Positions 36,339 through 45,368 of a DNA stretch of 57,632 nt are shown one piece after another. The notes beneath the pieces are model-generated. The model did not search any database. It saw only the letters and a list, made by a program, of their open reading frames with translations, and had not been told where the DNA came from. The position numbers and the translations under genes were made by a program. This DNA comes from Methylophilales bacterium LSUCC0135. GTDB lineage: Bacteria > Pseudomonadota > Gammaproteobacteria > Burkholderiales > Methylophilaceae. The DNA is taken from positions 1 through 57,632 of the forward strand of contig MCAW01000006.1 of the NCBI GenBank assembly GCA_001704575.1, given 5' to 3'. Numbering within the stretch: the stretch's first letter is position 1; the number at the start of each line of letters is the position of its first letter.

Positions 36339-37556
36339 AGGCCAGTTTTGCATATCCACCTCTTCACGAATATCCCGACACACTTTCACAATGCGCTCCA
36401 GCTCTGCCTCAGTCAAAAGTGCGTTTACGGAAAATCTGATCAGAGAACGGTTTTTCGGTGTTGCTGGGGCAATAAACACGGATCCAAAAATTCCATGCGA
36501 TTCCAGCGCATCCCGCAACTTCATTGTGCTTTGCTCGGGGCCGGCTTCCAGCGACACTATCTGCGATTCGCTGCTGTTGAGGTTGTAGCCCAGTTCTTCC
36601 AGGCTGGCGCGCAACCAGGTAGCGTTGGCATGCAGGCGTTCGCGGCGCCAACCTTCCCTCTGGATCACTTGCAGCGTTGCATCAAGCCCTGCAATATCGT
36701 GCGGCAGCAGGGTGGAGCTGAAAATCAGCCGGGTTGGATTCATAACGGAAATATTCGCTGAATCGCTCCGAGCAGGTGATGAAGCCGGCTCTGCCGGCAA
36801 AGGCCTTCGCCAGACTGGCAGTGCGGAAGTGCACATGTTCGGTCAGCCCCAGCCCGACCACCAGGCCTTTGCCATGCGGGCCGTGAGTGCCGAGCGAATG
36901 CGATTCGTCAACGACAAGAATGCATCCGTTTTCTTCGCTGATTTCAACGATCTCGGTGAGCGGGCAGAGGCTGCCGCTGGTACTGTAAAGTGAATCCACG
37001 ACAATGACACCTGCACCATGATGCTTTACTTGCTTGCGCAGGTGGTCAGCGTCGTTGTGCATGAATGGAACTGCATTTGCCCCGGCGCTATGAATGCCTT
37101 CCCAGAGCGAGGTGTGTGCCAGCATATCGATATAAACAGGTACATCCTTGTTGGCAATGGATTGGATCAAGCCGGTATTGGCGCACCAGCCTGATTGGCA
37201 GAGTACGCCAGCTTCTGCATCCATATATTCCGCCAGTTTTTTTCCAGATTGATTTGCGGGTTGTTGCCGTGCAAGAAAACTCCCGACATTAATATTCCAT
37301 TTCCCTCATTCAAAATGCTGCCTGCCATTGCCTGGAGAATTTCTGGATGCATGGCAATAGAGAGATAGTCGTTACTGGTCAATTTCACATCATGAACCCC
37401 AGGCGTTTTACCACGCATGATGTGGCCTCCTGCCCATTTTTTTGGGTCATATTCTTCAAAATAGGCATTAATTCTGTTGTTTAAAAACTCTGGTAACGGT
37501 GACTGATATTTATGTATATCCTTACATAAAGCCAAGTGTGTGCTGTACGCCGACAT
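36255..37556 (-). pseudogene. cqsA: CqsA/LqsA/JqsA-type autoinducer synthase, split by two single-base frameshifts
   Basis: Starting at ATG 37556 (AAGGAG upstream), three successive frames together give one PLP-dependent alpha-oxoamine-synthase-type protein of about 433 residues. CqsA enzymes join an acyl-CoA to an amino-acid-derived substrate to make hydroxyketone signals. Frame one ends KLTSNDYLSIAMHP ... INLEK. Frame two has CQSGWCANTGLIQSI, WEGIHSAGANAVPFMHND, VVDESHSLGTHGPHGKG and the catalytic Lys in ASLAKAFAGRAG (codon 36807-36805). Frame three, in phase with frame one, has IFSSTLLPHDIAGL and HGIFGSVFIAPATPKN. The first break lies at seven T on the plus strand (37237-37243), the second at four A (36721-36724). 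Protein text is otherwise undamaged, so this could be sequencing error, recoding or very recent inactivation. The C-terminus is about 30 residues longer than in Vibrio. Confidence 0.85.
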
Positions 37557-37860
37557 GGTGTAACTCCTTCTAATTTTTAAATTGCTGATGTGTTGTTAAT
37601 TCGGGGCCATTTATGCCGAAGAATCACGTTTCTAATCGGCTTTCATATTGAATCGATTTTGATAAATATTGGTCAGACCTTATATCAAACTGCGTGCCTC
37701 AACAACTGACATATGTGATAGGTTTTTGTTTATAAAAATATATTAAAAACAACAAGTTGTATAATTTAATTGCCTTAAATCGAGCACCATGCCCCTCAAT
37801 CTCTGGGGTAGAATCTATGCGTGAATGAATAGATTTTTTTGCAGATATCGAGGGGTGCGT
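37557..37860. promoter_or_regulatory. AT-rich intergenic region between divergent cqsA and fadL-like genes
   Basis: These 304 bases are much more AT-rich than the flanks and hold no gene I can support. They should carry both promoters. A TTGTATAATTT at about 37756-37766 could serve rightward transcription. A small CCCC-N9-GGGG hairpin is present near 37793-37809. A strong AAGGAG for cqsA lies at its left edge and GAGGGG for the fadL-like gene at its right edge. I could not identify a lux box or other defined operator. Confidence 0.4.
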
Positions 37861-39230
37861 ATGAAGAAAAATGGTGTTTACTTGCTTGCGGGGCAGTCTT
37901 TTGGCTGGCGGGCTTTGCCGGTAGCCTGCAGGCGGCCGGGTTTGCGCTTTTTGAGCAGAGTGCAAGCGGTGTCGGTCATGCCTTTGCCGGGGCTTCGGTA
38001 GCTGCTGAAGATGCGAGCACGGTCTACTACAATCCGGCGGGGTTGACGCGTTTGCCGGGGTCACAGCTGGTGCTGGTGGGTCAGGCGATTCATACCGGTG
38101 TCGAATTCAGCGACCGTGGTTCGAGCACTTTGAATGGCATGCTGCCATTGAGCGGGAATGACGGCCAGCAAGCGGGAGACTGGTTTCTGGTGCCGAGTTT
38201 CTACTATGCCCGGGATATCGGTGAGCGGCTCAAGTTCGGCCTGGGCGTCAATACGCCGTATGTACTCAAGACCGAGTACGACAGCGCTTGGGTGGGCCGT
38301 TACGATGCGATCAAATCCGAAGTCAAGACGGTGAACATCAATCCGGCTTTTGCTTATCAAGTCAACGACAGGCTTTCGGTAGGAGCTGGCATCAGCGCGC
38401 AATACATCAGCGCCGAGCTGACCAATGCCATTGACTATGGTTCTACCTGCGCCATATTTTCCGCCGATCAGCAGCTTGCGCCTTTTTTGGCCGGGTGTGC
38501 GTCACCGCAGGCGCATGATGGTTATCTCAAGCTGACTGGCAGCGACTGGAGCTGGGGTTATAACCTGGGTGTGCTGTTCGAGCCATCAGCAGATACCAGA
38601 ATCGGTCTGGCCTATCGTTCAAGAATCCGCCATGAACTCGAAGGCGACGCACGCTTTTCTGCAGCACCAGCAGAACTTGGGATCATCCCCGGGTTTTCAT
38701 CCGCGGTTGCCAATGGGTCGATCAAGGCAGACTTGACATTGCCGGAAACCGCATCGATCGGTTTCATGCAGCAGTTGGACAGCAAATGGACGTTGATGGG
38801 GGATATCACCTGGACACGATGGAGCTGCTTCAAGGAGCTGCGGGTCGAGCGCAAGAACGGCGAACTGGTCGGGGTGACGCCGGAGAACTGGCACAACACG
38901 CGACGCTATGCGATCGGCCTGAGGTATCAATACAGTCCGTCACTGAAGCTGCGTGCCGGGCTGGCTTATGACGAATCGCCGGTGCCGGATGGCTACCGCA
39001 CTCCGCGGATTCCGGATGAAGATCGACGTATTTTTGCCCTGGGCGCCAGTTACCAGCTCGACGCAAACGATTTGATCGATATCGGATTTGCCCATTTTTT
39101 CGTGAAAAAGACCAGTCTTGATCTCGAAACGCCGGTGGTCGATGCCGTGCCGCAGGTCACGCGCAATCTGCGCGGCGACTACGACATCAGCGCCACGTTT
39201 TTTAGCCTACAATACACACATCATTTCTAA
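37861..39230 (+). CDS. FadL/OmpP1/TodX-family outer-membrane channel, with a frame problem in the signal peptide
   Basis: About 455 residues match FadL from residue 20 on: AAGFALFEQSASGVGHAFAG, then ASTVYYNPAGLTRLPG (the NPA hatch-region motif), repeated beta-strands, and a C-terminal Phe (YTHHF). Such channels take hydrophobic compounds across the outer membrane. The natural start, ATG 37861 with GAGGGG upstream, gives MKKNGVYLLAG and then falls out of frame. One more G in the run at 37890-37893 would join it to AVFWLAGFAGSLQA, a perfect signal peptide. As written, only a TTG at 37839 reads through in frame. This is the third homopolymer shift within 1.2 kb. The link to the neighbouring signal synthase is position only. 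Confidence 0.75.
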
Positions 39231-39329
39231 TCTTCCGTAAAACGCGTCAATACGGATCCGGCTGCCGGGGCAAGCGATTTGCGCCGGTTGACGGACGGTT
39301 TGCGGCCTTTTCGGATCAGCTGAAACCAT

Positions 39330-42059
39330 ATGCGTACCCTTGCCGACATTTTCGAAGCGACCACCCCCTTAAGCGAAGACGAAGCGCGTTTGCGCCATGC
39401 CATACAGTGCAGCCCGTTCATGAAGCGTTTATTTAACAACGATGCTTGTTTGCTGACGGATATTCTGCAACACATGCACGCGCCTCTGACTGAGCAGCAC
39501 ATGCGTGACTGGCTTGCAGAACAGCCGGTCACCGACGAGCCGACGCTGAAGCGGGCGTTGCGCAAACTCAGGCAGCGTGTGATGGTGCGCATCATCACGC
39601 GTGATCTCAATGGCCTGGCGGATTTGCATGAAGTGACGCTGACTATCAGCCAGTTGGCCGAGGTTGCAGTGCAGTTTGCCTTGCAGCACCATAGCTTGTG
39701 GCTGGAAGAAACTTACGGAAAACCGTTGGGCGAGAGCGGCGCGGCGCAGCAGATGATCGTCATCGGCATGGGCAAGCTGGGCGGTTACGAACTTAATGTT
39801 TCTTCCGACATCGATCTGATCTTTGCTTTTGAAGAAGACGGTGCCACCAATGGCGGGCGCCAGCTCAGCAATGTGGATTTTTTTACGCGCCTCGGCAAGA
39901 AGCTGATTGCGTCGATTGATGAAGTGACCGAGGACGGTTTCGTGTTTCGTGTCGACATGCGGTTGCGCCCGTATGGCTCCGAAGGCGCGCTGGCTTGCAG
40001 TTTCGAGATGCTGGAGGAGTATTACCAGACGCAGGGGCGCGAATGGGAGCGTTACGCCTGGATCAAGGGGCGGGTGATCGCCGGGCCCGGTAGTGAACTG
40101 GCAGACATGCTGCGGCCTTTTGTGTTCCGCAAATATCTCGATTTCGGCGCTTTTGCTTCCATGCGCGATCTCAAGGTGCAGATTCAGCGCGACGTCAACC
40201 GGCGCGACATGCACGACAATATCAAACTAGGCCGCGGCGGTATCCGTGAAATTGAGTTTATTGCCCAGGTGTTTCAACTGATTCGCGGTGGCAAGGATAC
40301 CAGTCTGCAGATCCGGCCGACGCTGTCGGTGCTGGCGCTGTTGCGGGAAAAGGGTTTGCTGGACGAAGATACCGTAAATGAACTGCATGCGGCCTATATC
40401 TTTCTGCGCAATTTGGAACATCGCCTGCAATATGTCGAGGATGCACAAACGCACGATCTGCCGGTGACCAATGAATCCAGAGCGCGTATCGCAGTGGCGA
40501 TGGGTTTTGCTGATTGGGACAGCTTGTTACCTGTGCTGGAAGCGCACCGCCGTAAGGTTGATCATCACTTTCGCGATACATTCAGCGACCCGAGAGACGA
40601 CGAGAATGCGCCCGCATATCACCGTGAGACCGCTATCTGGCAGGCTGAGCTGGAAGAAGCCGAGGCCGTGCAACACCTGCAATCGCTTGGTTATCAGCAG
40701 CCCGAGGAAGCCTTGCGCCGTCTCAACAGCCTCAATCAGAGCACGCGCTATAAGCAGTTGCCCGAGCTGAGCCGGCATCGATACGATGCCCTGATGCCCG
40801 CCGTGATTGCGGAGTCGGCCATGCAGGCCAATCCTGACGACACCCTCATGCGTGTCGGCGATCTGCTCGACGGTATCTGCCGGCGGGCCAGCTATCTGGC
40901 CCTGCTGGCCGAATACCCGGATGCGCTGCGCCTGCTGATCAAGCTCGCCAGCGCCAGCCCCTGGCTGATTCAATATCTGGCACAACACCCCGTCTTGCTT
41001 GATGAGCTGCTCGATACGCGCAACCTCTACGCCGATCCTGATTTCGCTGCGATGCGTACAGAGCTCAATCGACGGCTGGAGCAGGCGACCGGAGATGTTG
41101 AACGGCAGATGGATATCATGCGCGATTTCAAGCATGCCTCGACTTTCCGTTTTGCCGTCAAGGATGTCATCGGCGAGCTGCTGCTGGTAAAGCTTTCCGA
41201 TTATCTCAGCGAACTTGCCGATCTGATCCTGCAAGCCACTATCGAAAAGGTATGGGAGAACCTCAAGGTCAGACACCGTGAGCAGCCGAAATTCGCCGTC
41301 ATCGGCTATGGCAAGCTGGGGGGCAAGGAGCTCGGTTACGCTTCCGATCTTGATATCATCTTTCTTTACGACGACGATGCGCCGGAAGCGAGCGATATAT
41401 ACGCCCGCTTCGGCATACGCATAGCCAACTGGCTGGGCAGTCTTACTTCTGCCGGTATTCTGTATGAGACCGATCTGGCATTGCGTCCTGACGGAGCCAG
41501 CGGTCTGCTGGTTTCCAGTGTCGAGGCTTTCCGCGAGTATCAGCAACACAAAGCCTGGTTGTGGGAGCATCAGGCGCTGACGCGTGCCAGATACTGCGCC
41601 GGAGACCGTGATATCGGCGCGCAATTCGAACAGATCCGCATCGACGTCATGCGCCAGCCGCGCGACTTGGTGAAGCTCAAAGAGAAAGTGGTCGCCATGC
41701 GCGAGAAGATGATGAGCGGCCACCTGAACAACACTGGCATGTTCGATCTCAAGCATGACCGTGGCGGCATTATTGATGTCGAATTCATGGTGCAATATCT
41801 GGTGCTGGCACATGCCCATCAATATGCTGAACTCACAGCCAACTCAGGCAATATTTCGCTACTCCAAACGCTCAGTCAGCTCAACCTGATTGATGCCTCA
41901 CTTGCCGATGCTGTCGCCGCTGCCTACCGGCAATACCGTAGCCTGCAACATGCGCTCAAGCTGCAGGGTGAAACCAAGGCCAGAGTCAATCCGGAGAAAG
42001 TGGCCGGACATGTCGAGGCGGTTAGAACGCTCTGGCAACAGGTGTTCGGGGGCGCTTGA
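39330..42059 (+). CDS. glnE: Glutamine synthetase adenylyltransferase/adenylyl-removing enzyme
   Basis: The 909-residue protein has two nucleotidyltransferase domains. The deadenylylating one has GMGKLGGYELNVSSDID at about residue 146, and the adenylylating one has GYGKLGGKELGYASDLD at about residue 657. Helical regulatory regions contact PII and glutamine synthetase. It switches glutamine synthetase on or off with nitrogen status. Length is slightly under E. coli's 946 residues, as usual in betaproteobacteria. It lies 99 bases downstream of the FadL-type gene. Confidence 0.96.
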   Translation: MRTLADIFEATTPLSEDEARLRHAIQCSPFMKRLFNNDACLLTDILQHMHAPLTEQHMRDWLAEQPVTDEPTLKRALRKLRQRVMVRIITRDLNGLADLHEVTLTISQLAEVAVQFALQHHSLWLEETYGKPLGESGAAQQMIVIGMGKLGGYELNVSSDIDLIFAFEEDGATNGGRQLSNVDFFTRLGKKLIASIDEVTEDGFVFRVDMRLRPYGSEGALACSFEMLEEYYQTQGREWERYAWIKGRVIAGPGSELADMLRPFVFRKYLDFGAFASMRDLKVQIQRDVNRRDMHDNIKLGRGGIREIEFIAQVFQLIRGGKDTSLQIRPTLSVLALLREKGLLDEDTVNELHAAYIFLRNLEHRLQYVEDAQTHDLPVTNESRARIAVAMGFADWDSLLPVLEAHRRKVDHHFRDTFSDPRDDENAPAYHRETAIWQAELEEAEAVQHLQSLGYQQPEEALRRLNSLNQSTRYKQLPELSRHRYDALMPAVIAESAMQANPDDTLMRVGDLLDGICRRASYLALLAEYPDALRLLIKLASASPWLIQYLAQHPVLLDELLDTRNLYADPDFAAMRTELNRRLEQATGDVERQMDIMRDFKHASTFRFAVKDVIGELLLVKLSDYLSELADLILQATIEKVWENLKVRHREQPKFAVIGYGKLGGKELGYASDLDIIFLYDDDAPEASDIYARFGIRIANWLGSLTSAGILYETDLALRPDGASGLLVSSVEAFREYQQHKAWLWEHQALTRARYCAGDRDIGAQFEQIRIDVMRQPRDLVKLKEKVVAMREKMMSGHLNNTGMFDLKHDRGGIIDVEFMVQYLVLAHAHQYAELTANSGNISLLQTLSQLNLIDASLADAVAAAYRQYRSLQHALKLQGETKARVNPEKVAGHVEAVRTLWQQVFGGA

Positions 42060-42113
42060 GCAAGCGGTGATTGTAATATTTATATATCTTATTTAGTATA
42101 TACATAATAAAAT

Positions 42114-42398
42114 ATGTGGCAGATAAAAGAGCACAGTCGTGTAGATAAGCAGTTATCAAGGACTGTGCCAATTGAAGTTCTGAAGCGATATGAAAAATGG
42201 AAAGATATTGTCAGAGTATCCGGCCCCCAAGGACTGAGGGCGATTAAAGGCTTTCACGACGAATCACTTAGTGGCGAGTGGAGAGGGCATCGCTCTTCAC
42301 GTCTTGGCTTGCAGTGGCGGGTTATATATAAAGTTGTGGCTAATATGGTACTGATTCAGGTTGTTGATATTACGGCACACGATTACAGGAAAATATGA
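42114..42398 (+). CDS. RelE/HigB-superfamily toxin of a toxin-first type II module
   Basis: The 94-residue basic protein has the RelE fold pattern: VDKQLSRTVPIEVLKRYEKW, then GLRAIKGFHDESLSGEWRGH, RSSRLGLQWRVIYKVV, and an HDYRKI end. The GEW...RSSRL...WRVIYKV pattern supplies the Arg/His residues typical of ribosome-dependent mRNA cleavage. The antitoxin follows one base after the stop. The short upstream region (42060-42113) is very AT-rich, with TATATA and AGTATATACA repeats that may be the autorepression site. Confidence 0.8.
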   Translation: MWQIKEHSRVDKQLSRTVPIEVLKRYEKWKDIVRVSGPQGLRAIKGFHDESLSGEWRGHRSSRLGLQWRVIYKVVANMVLIQVVDITAHDYRKI

Positions 42399-42399
42399 A

Positions 42400-42660
42400 A
42401 TGAAAGAATTCAGCCCGGCAAAAAAACGCGTTGAAGTCTCGGTTGGAGAGTCTGTACGCATTCTTCGAGAATTGCAGGAGCTCAGCCAGACCGGGCTTGC
42501 GACCCTCACTGGCATCCCGCAGGCGACGATATCAGCCATAGAGAACGATAGAGTCAATCTGGGGGTTGAGCGTGCGAAGGTGCTGGCGCGTGCATTGAAT
42601 TGTCATCCTGCCGTACTGTTGTTTCCCGGCTGGGATACGGAACATGAACGCGCTGCCTGA
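42400..42660 (+). CDS. XRE-family antitoxin paired with the RelE/HigB-like toxin
   Basis: ATG 42400 gives 86 residues. Residues about 20-75 are a Cro/CI helix-turn-helix (VGESVRILRELQELSQTGLA, then TLTGIPQATISAIENDRVNL). It should neutralise the upstream toxin and repress the operon. Spacing of one base from the toxin stop suggests coupled translation. Toxin-before-antitoxin order is that of HigBA systems. Confidence 0.85.
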   Translation: MKEFSPAKKRVEVSVGESVRILRELQELSQTGLATLTGIPQATISAIENDRVNLGVERAKVLARALNCHPAVLLFPGWDTEHERAA

Positions 42661-42677
42661 ATCAGCGTGACAGCCGT

Positions 42678-43892
42678 TTACCCGGTTTTGTTTATTTTCG
42701 CTTCAACCATTCCCTCGGCAAAGCGGATATCCACCAGATCGCCGGCGTTCAGCTGACTGCTGTTCTGAACAACGGCCCCGTCTTTTTTCTGTACCAGCGC
42801 GTAACCCCTTTTCAGTACGGCATGGGGGTTGAGATGCTGCAGGTTGAGCGAGAGGCGCAACAGTTTTTCCTGCTGTCTGCCCAATAGCTGGCGCATCGCG
42901 TTTTGCAGGTGCACGCCGGTTTGCGCCAGTTGCTCCTGTTTGTGCGTGATATGCTGGGCGGGCGAGAGCAGCCGGCGTGCGAGGAAATCGAGTTGCTGCG
43001 CGCGGCGGTTGAGCTTGTAGGCCATGCTGCGTTGCAGGCTTTGCTGTTGCTGCAGCAGTGTGTTGAGCAGGGCTTCGCGGTTGGGCGATGCCATTTCGGC
43101 AGCGGCGGTCGGCGTCGGTGCGCGACGGTCGGCGGCGAAGTCGGCGATGGTGAAGTCGGTCTCGTGGCCGACGCCGCTGATGACCGGTATGCTGCAGTCG
43201 GCAATCGCGCGGGCGATGATTTCCTCGTTGAATTGCCATAAGTCCTCGATGCTGCCGCCACCCCGGCAGACGATCAGGACATCGCATTCGGCATGCCGGC
43301 TGGCGGTTTCAATGGCGTCGGCAATCAGTTTTGCAGCGCCCTTGCCCTGCACCGGCGTCGGATAGATGATGACGGGGATGCCGGGCATGCGGCGTCTGAG
43401 CGTGGTGAGCACGTCATGCAGCGCAGCGGCATCGGCGGAGGTGACGATGCCGATTTGTCGTGGAAAAGCGGGGATAGGGCGTTTGCGCGTTTCATCAAAT
43501 AGCCCTTCGGCTTGCAGTTTCTGCTTGAGTTTCTCGAAGGCTTCAAACAGTGCACCGAGCCCTGCGCGCTGGAGAAACTCGACCGTAAGCTGAAAATCGC
43601 CGCGCGCTTCGTAAAGCGTGACTGTGGCGCGTGCTTCGACCTTGTCGCCTTCCTTCGGCAACCAATTCAGATAGCTGTTGCGACCGCGGAACATGACGCA
43701 ACGCACCTGGGCGCTGCTATCCTTCAGGGAAAAATACCAGTGGCCGGAGGCCGCGCGGGTCATGTTGGATATTTCGCCGCTGACCCAGAACAGCGGAAAG
43801 CTGCGTTCGAGGATGTCGCGGGCCATGCGGTTGAGTTCGCTGACGCTGAGAACGCGGGTAGCTTGAAGGTTGGCTTGCGGGGTGTCTGCCAT
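42678..43892 (-). CDS. xseA: Exodeoxyribonuclease VII large subunit
   Basis: The product has 404 residues: an N-terminal OB domain (LSVSELNRMARDILERSFPL, WVSGEISN), a nuclease core (GIVTSADAAALHDVLTTLRR, CRGGGSIEDLWQFNEE, GVGHETDFTIADFAADRRAP), and a C-terminal coiled coil. It is about 50 residues shorter than E. coli XseA, mainly in the coiled coil. With XseB it degrades single-stranded DNA. No xseB is in the window. It diverges from dsbB with 47 bases between starts. Confidence 0.95.
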   Translation of the reverse strand: MADTPQANLQATRVLSVSELNRMARDILERSFPLFWVSGEISNMTRAASGHWYFSLKDSSAQVRCVMFRGRNSYLNWLPKEGDKVEARATVTLYEARGDFQLTVEFLQRAGLGALFEAFEKLKQKLQAEGLFDETRKRPIPAFPRQIGIVTSADAAALHDVLTTLRRRMPGIPVIIYPTPVQGKGAAKLIADAIETASRHAECDVLIVCRGGGSIEDLWQFNEEIIARAIADCSIPVISGVGHETDFTIADFAADRRAPTPTAAAEMASPNREALLNTLLQQQQSLQRSMAYKLNRRAQQLDFLARRLLSPAQHITHKQEQLAQTGVHLQNAMRQLLGRQQEKLLRLSLNLQHLNPHAVLKRGYALVQKKDGAVVQNSSQLNAGDLVDIRFAEGMVEAKINKTG

Positions 43893-43939
43893 GATTCGAA
43901 TCCGTTACAATTGAAGCATTATATCGTCGAGTAAGCCCC

Positions 43940-44449
43940 ATGCCATCTCAATCCCTGCGCAATTTCTTCGGTGGCCGGACCGGTTATTTCATCGGTTTTC
44001 TGGCCAGTTTCGGTTTCGTCGTCTTCGGCTTGTTCATCCAGCAGAAATACAATCTGGAACCCTGCCCGCTCTGCATTTTTCAACGCATCGCGTTTCTGGT
44101 GATGGGCGGTTTCTTCCTGCTTTCTGCATTGCACAACCCCGGCACCAGCGGTCGCAAGCTCTATGGCGTGCTGCATCTCGCAACGGCCATCGCCGGTATC
44201 GGCATCGCCGTCAGGCATATCTGGATACAGGCCAATCCGGAAAAGGTGATGGCCGAATGCGGCGCCGGGTTTGACTATATTTTCGAGACTTTTCCGCTAA
44301 AAAGAGCGCTCGATCTGGTGTTCAAGGGCACTGGCGAGTGTTCGTCGATAGACTGGACCATGTTCGGTCTCACCATACCGCAACTGTCGCTGATCGCTTT
44401 TATCGGCCTGGCGATTTACGCGGTCTGGCTGGCATTTTTGAAGAAATGA
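43940..44449 (+). CDS. dsbB: Disulfide bond formation protein DsbB
   Basis: This 169-residue inner-membrane protein has four helices. The first periplasmic loop carries the redox pair in NLEPCPLCIFQR. The second loop has Cys in MAECGAGF and in KGTGECSSIDW. DsbB reoxidises DsbA and passes electrons to quinone. cysM begins four bases after its stop, so the two genes are probably cotranscribed. Confidence 0.93.
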   Translation: MPSQSLRNFFGGRTGYFIGFLASFGFVVFGLFIQQKYNLEPCPLCIFQRIAFLVMGGFFLLSALHNPGTSGRKLYGVLHLATAIAGIGIAVRHIWIQANPEKVMAECGAGFDYIFETFPLKRALDLVFKGTGECSSIDWTMFGLTIPQLSLIAFIGLAIYAVWLAFLKK

Positions 44450-44452
44450 ATC

Positions 44453-45340
44453 ATGTATAAAACCCTGGAAGATTTTGTTGGAAACACGCCGCTGGTGAAG
44501 TTGCAGCGAATCCCGGGCAAGACCAGCAATACCATTCTGGTCAAACTGGAAGGCAACAATCCGGCCGGCTCGGTCAAGGACAGGCCGGCGCTTTCCATGA
44601 TCAGGCGCGCGGAAGCACGCGGCGAGATCAAGCCCGGCGATACTTTGATCGAGGCAACTTCCGGTAACACGGGGATTGCGCTGGCAATGGCGGCAGCGAT
44701 GCGCGGTTACAAGATGGTACTGGTGATGCCGGAGAACCAGAGTATCGAACGGCGCCAGACCATGAAGGCCTTCGGCGCCGAGTTGGTGCTGACACCGAAG
44801 GACGGCAGCATGGAGCTGGCGCGCGACGTCGCGCTGAAGCTGCAGGCCGAGGGCGAAGGTATCGTGCTCGATCAGTTCGGCAACATGGATAACCCGCAGG
44901 CGCATTATGAAGGCACCGGCCCGGAAATCTGGCGCGATACCGCAGGCAAGGTAACGCACTTTGTTTCCAGCATGGGCACCACGGGCACCATCATGGGGAC
45001 TTCACGCTTCCTCAAGGAACAGAATCCGGATATCCGCATCATCGGCGTACAGCCGGAAGAGGGCGCGCAGATTCCCGGTATCCGCAAATGGCCGGAAGAA
45101 TACCTGCCGAAGATTTACGACAAATCCCGTGTCGATGAACTGGTGTATGTCGGCCAGGCGGATGCGGAAAAAATGACACGGCGGCTGGCGGCGGAAGAAG
45201 GCATTTTCGCCGGCATTTCCTCCGGCGGCGCCCTGTTTGCGGCCCTGCAGCTATCGAAAAAGGTGGAAAACGCGGTCATCGTTTCCATCGTCTGCGACCG
45301 TGGCGACCGTTACCTCTCGACCGGTGTGTTCCCCTCCTGA
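44453..45340 (+). CDS. cysM: Cysteine synthase B
   Basis: This 295-residue PLP enzyme has the lysine in NNPAGSVKDRPALSM (about residue 44), the SGNTGIAL phosphate/substrate loop (about 70) and GTTGTIMGTSRFL (about 178). KWPEEYLPKIYD and the short, compact C-terminus (STGVFPS) match CysM rather than CysK. It forms cysteine (or S-sulfocysteine) from O-acetylserine. Pairing with dsbB suggests joint provision of thiol chemistry, which is inference. Confidence 0.93.
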   Translation: MYKTLEDFVGNTPLVKLQRIPGKTSNTILVKLEGNNPAGSVKDRPALSMIRRAEARGEIKPGDTLIEATSGNTGIALAMAAAMRGYKMVLVMPENQSIERRQTMKAFGAELVLTPKDGSMELARDVALKLQAEGEGIVLDQFGNMDNPQAHYEGTGPEIWRDTAGKVTHFVSSMGTTGTIMGTSRFLKEQNPDIRIIGVQPEEGAQIPGIRKWPEEYLPKIYDKSRVDELVYVGQADAEKMTRRLAAEEGIFAGISSGGALFAALQLSKKVENAVIVSIVCDRGDRYLSTGVFPS

Positions 45341-45368
45341 TGTGAGACTGTCGCGCATTCCGCGTTTC

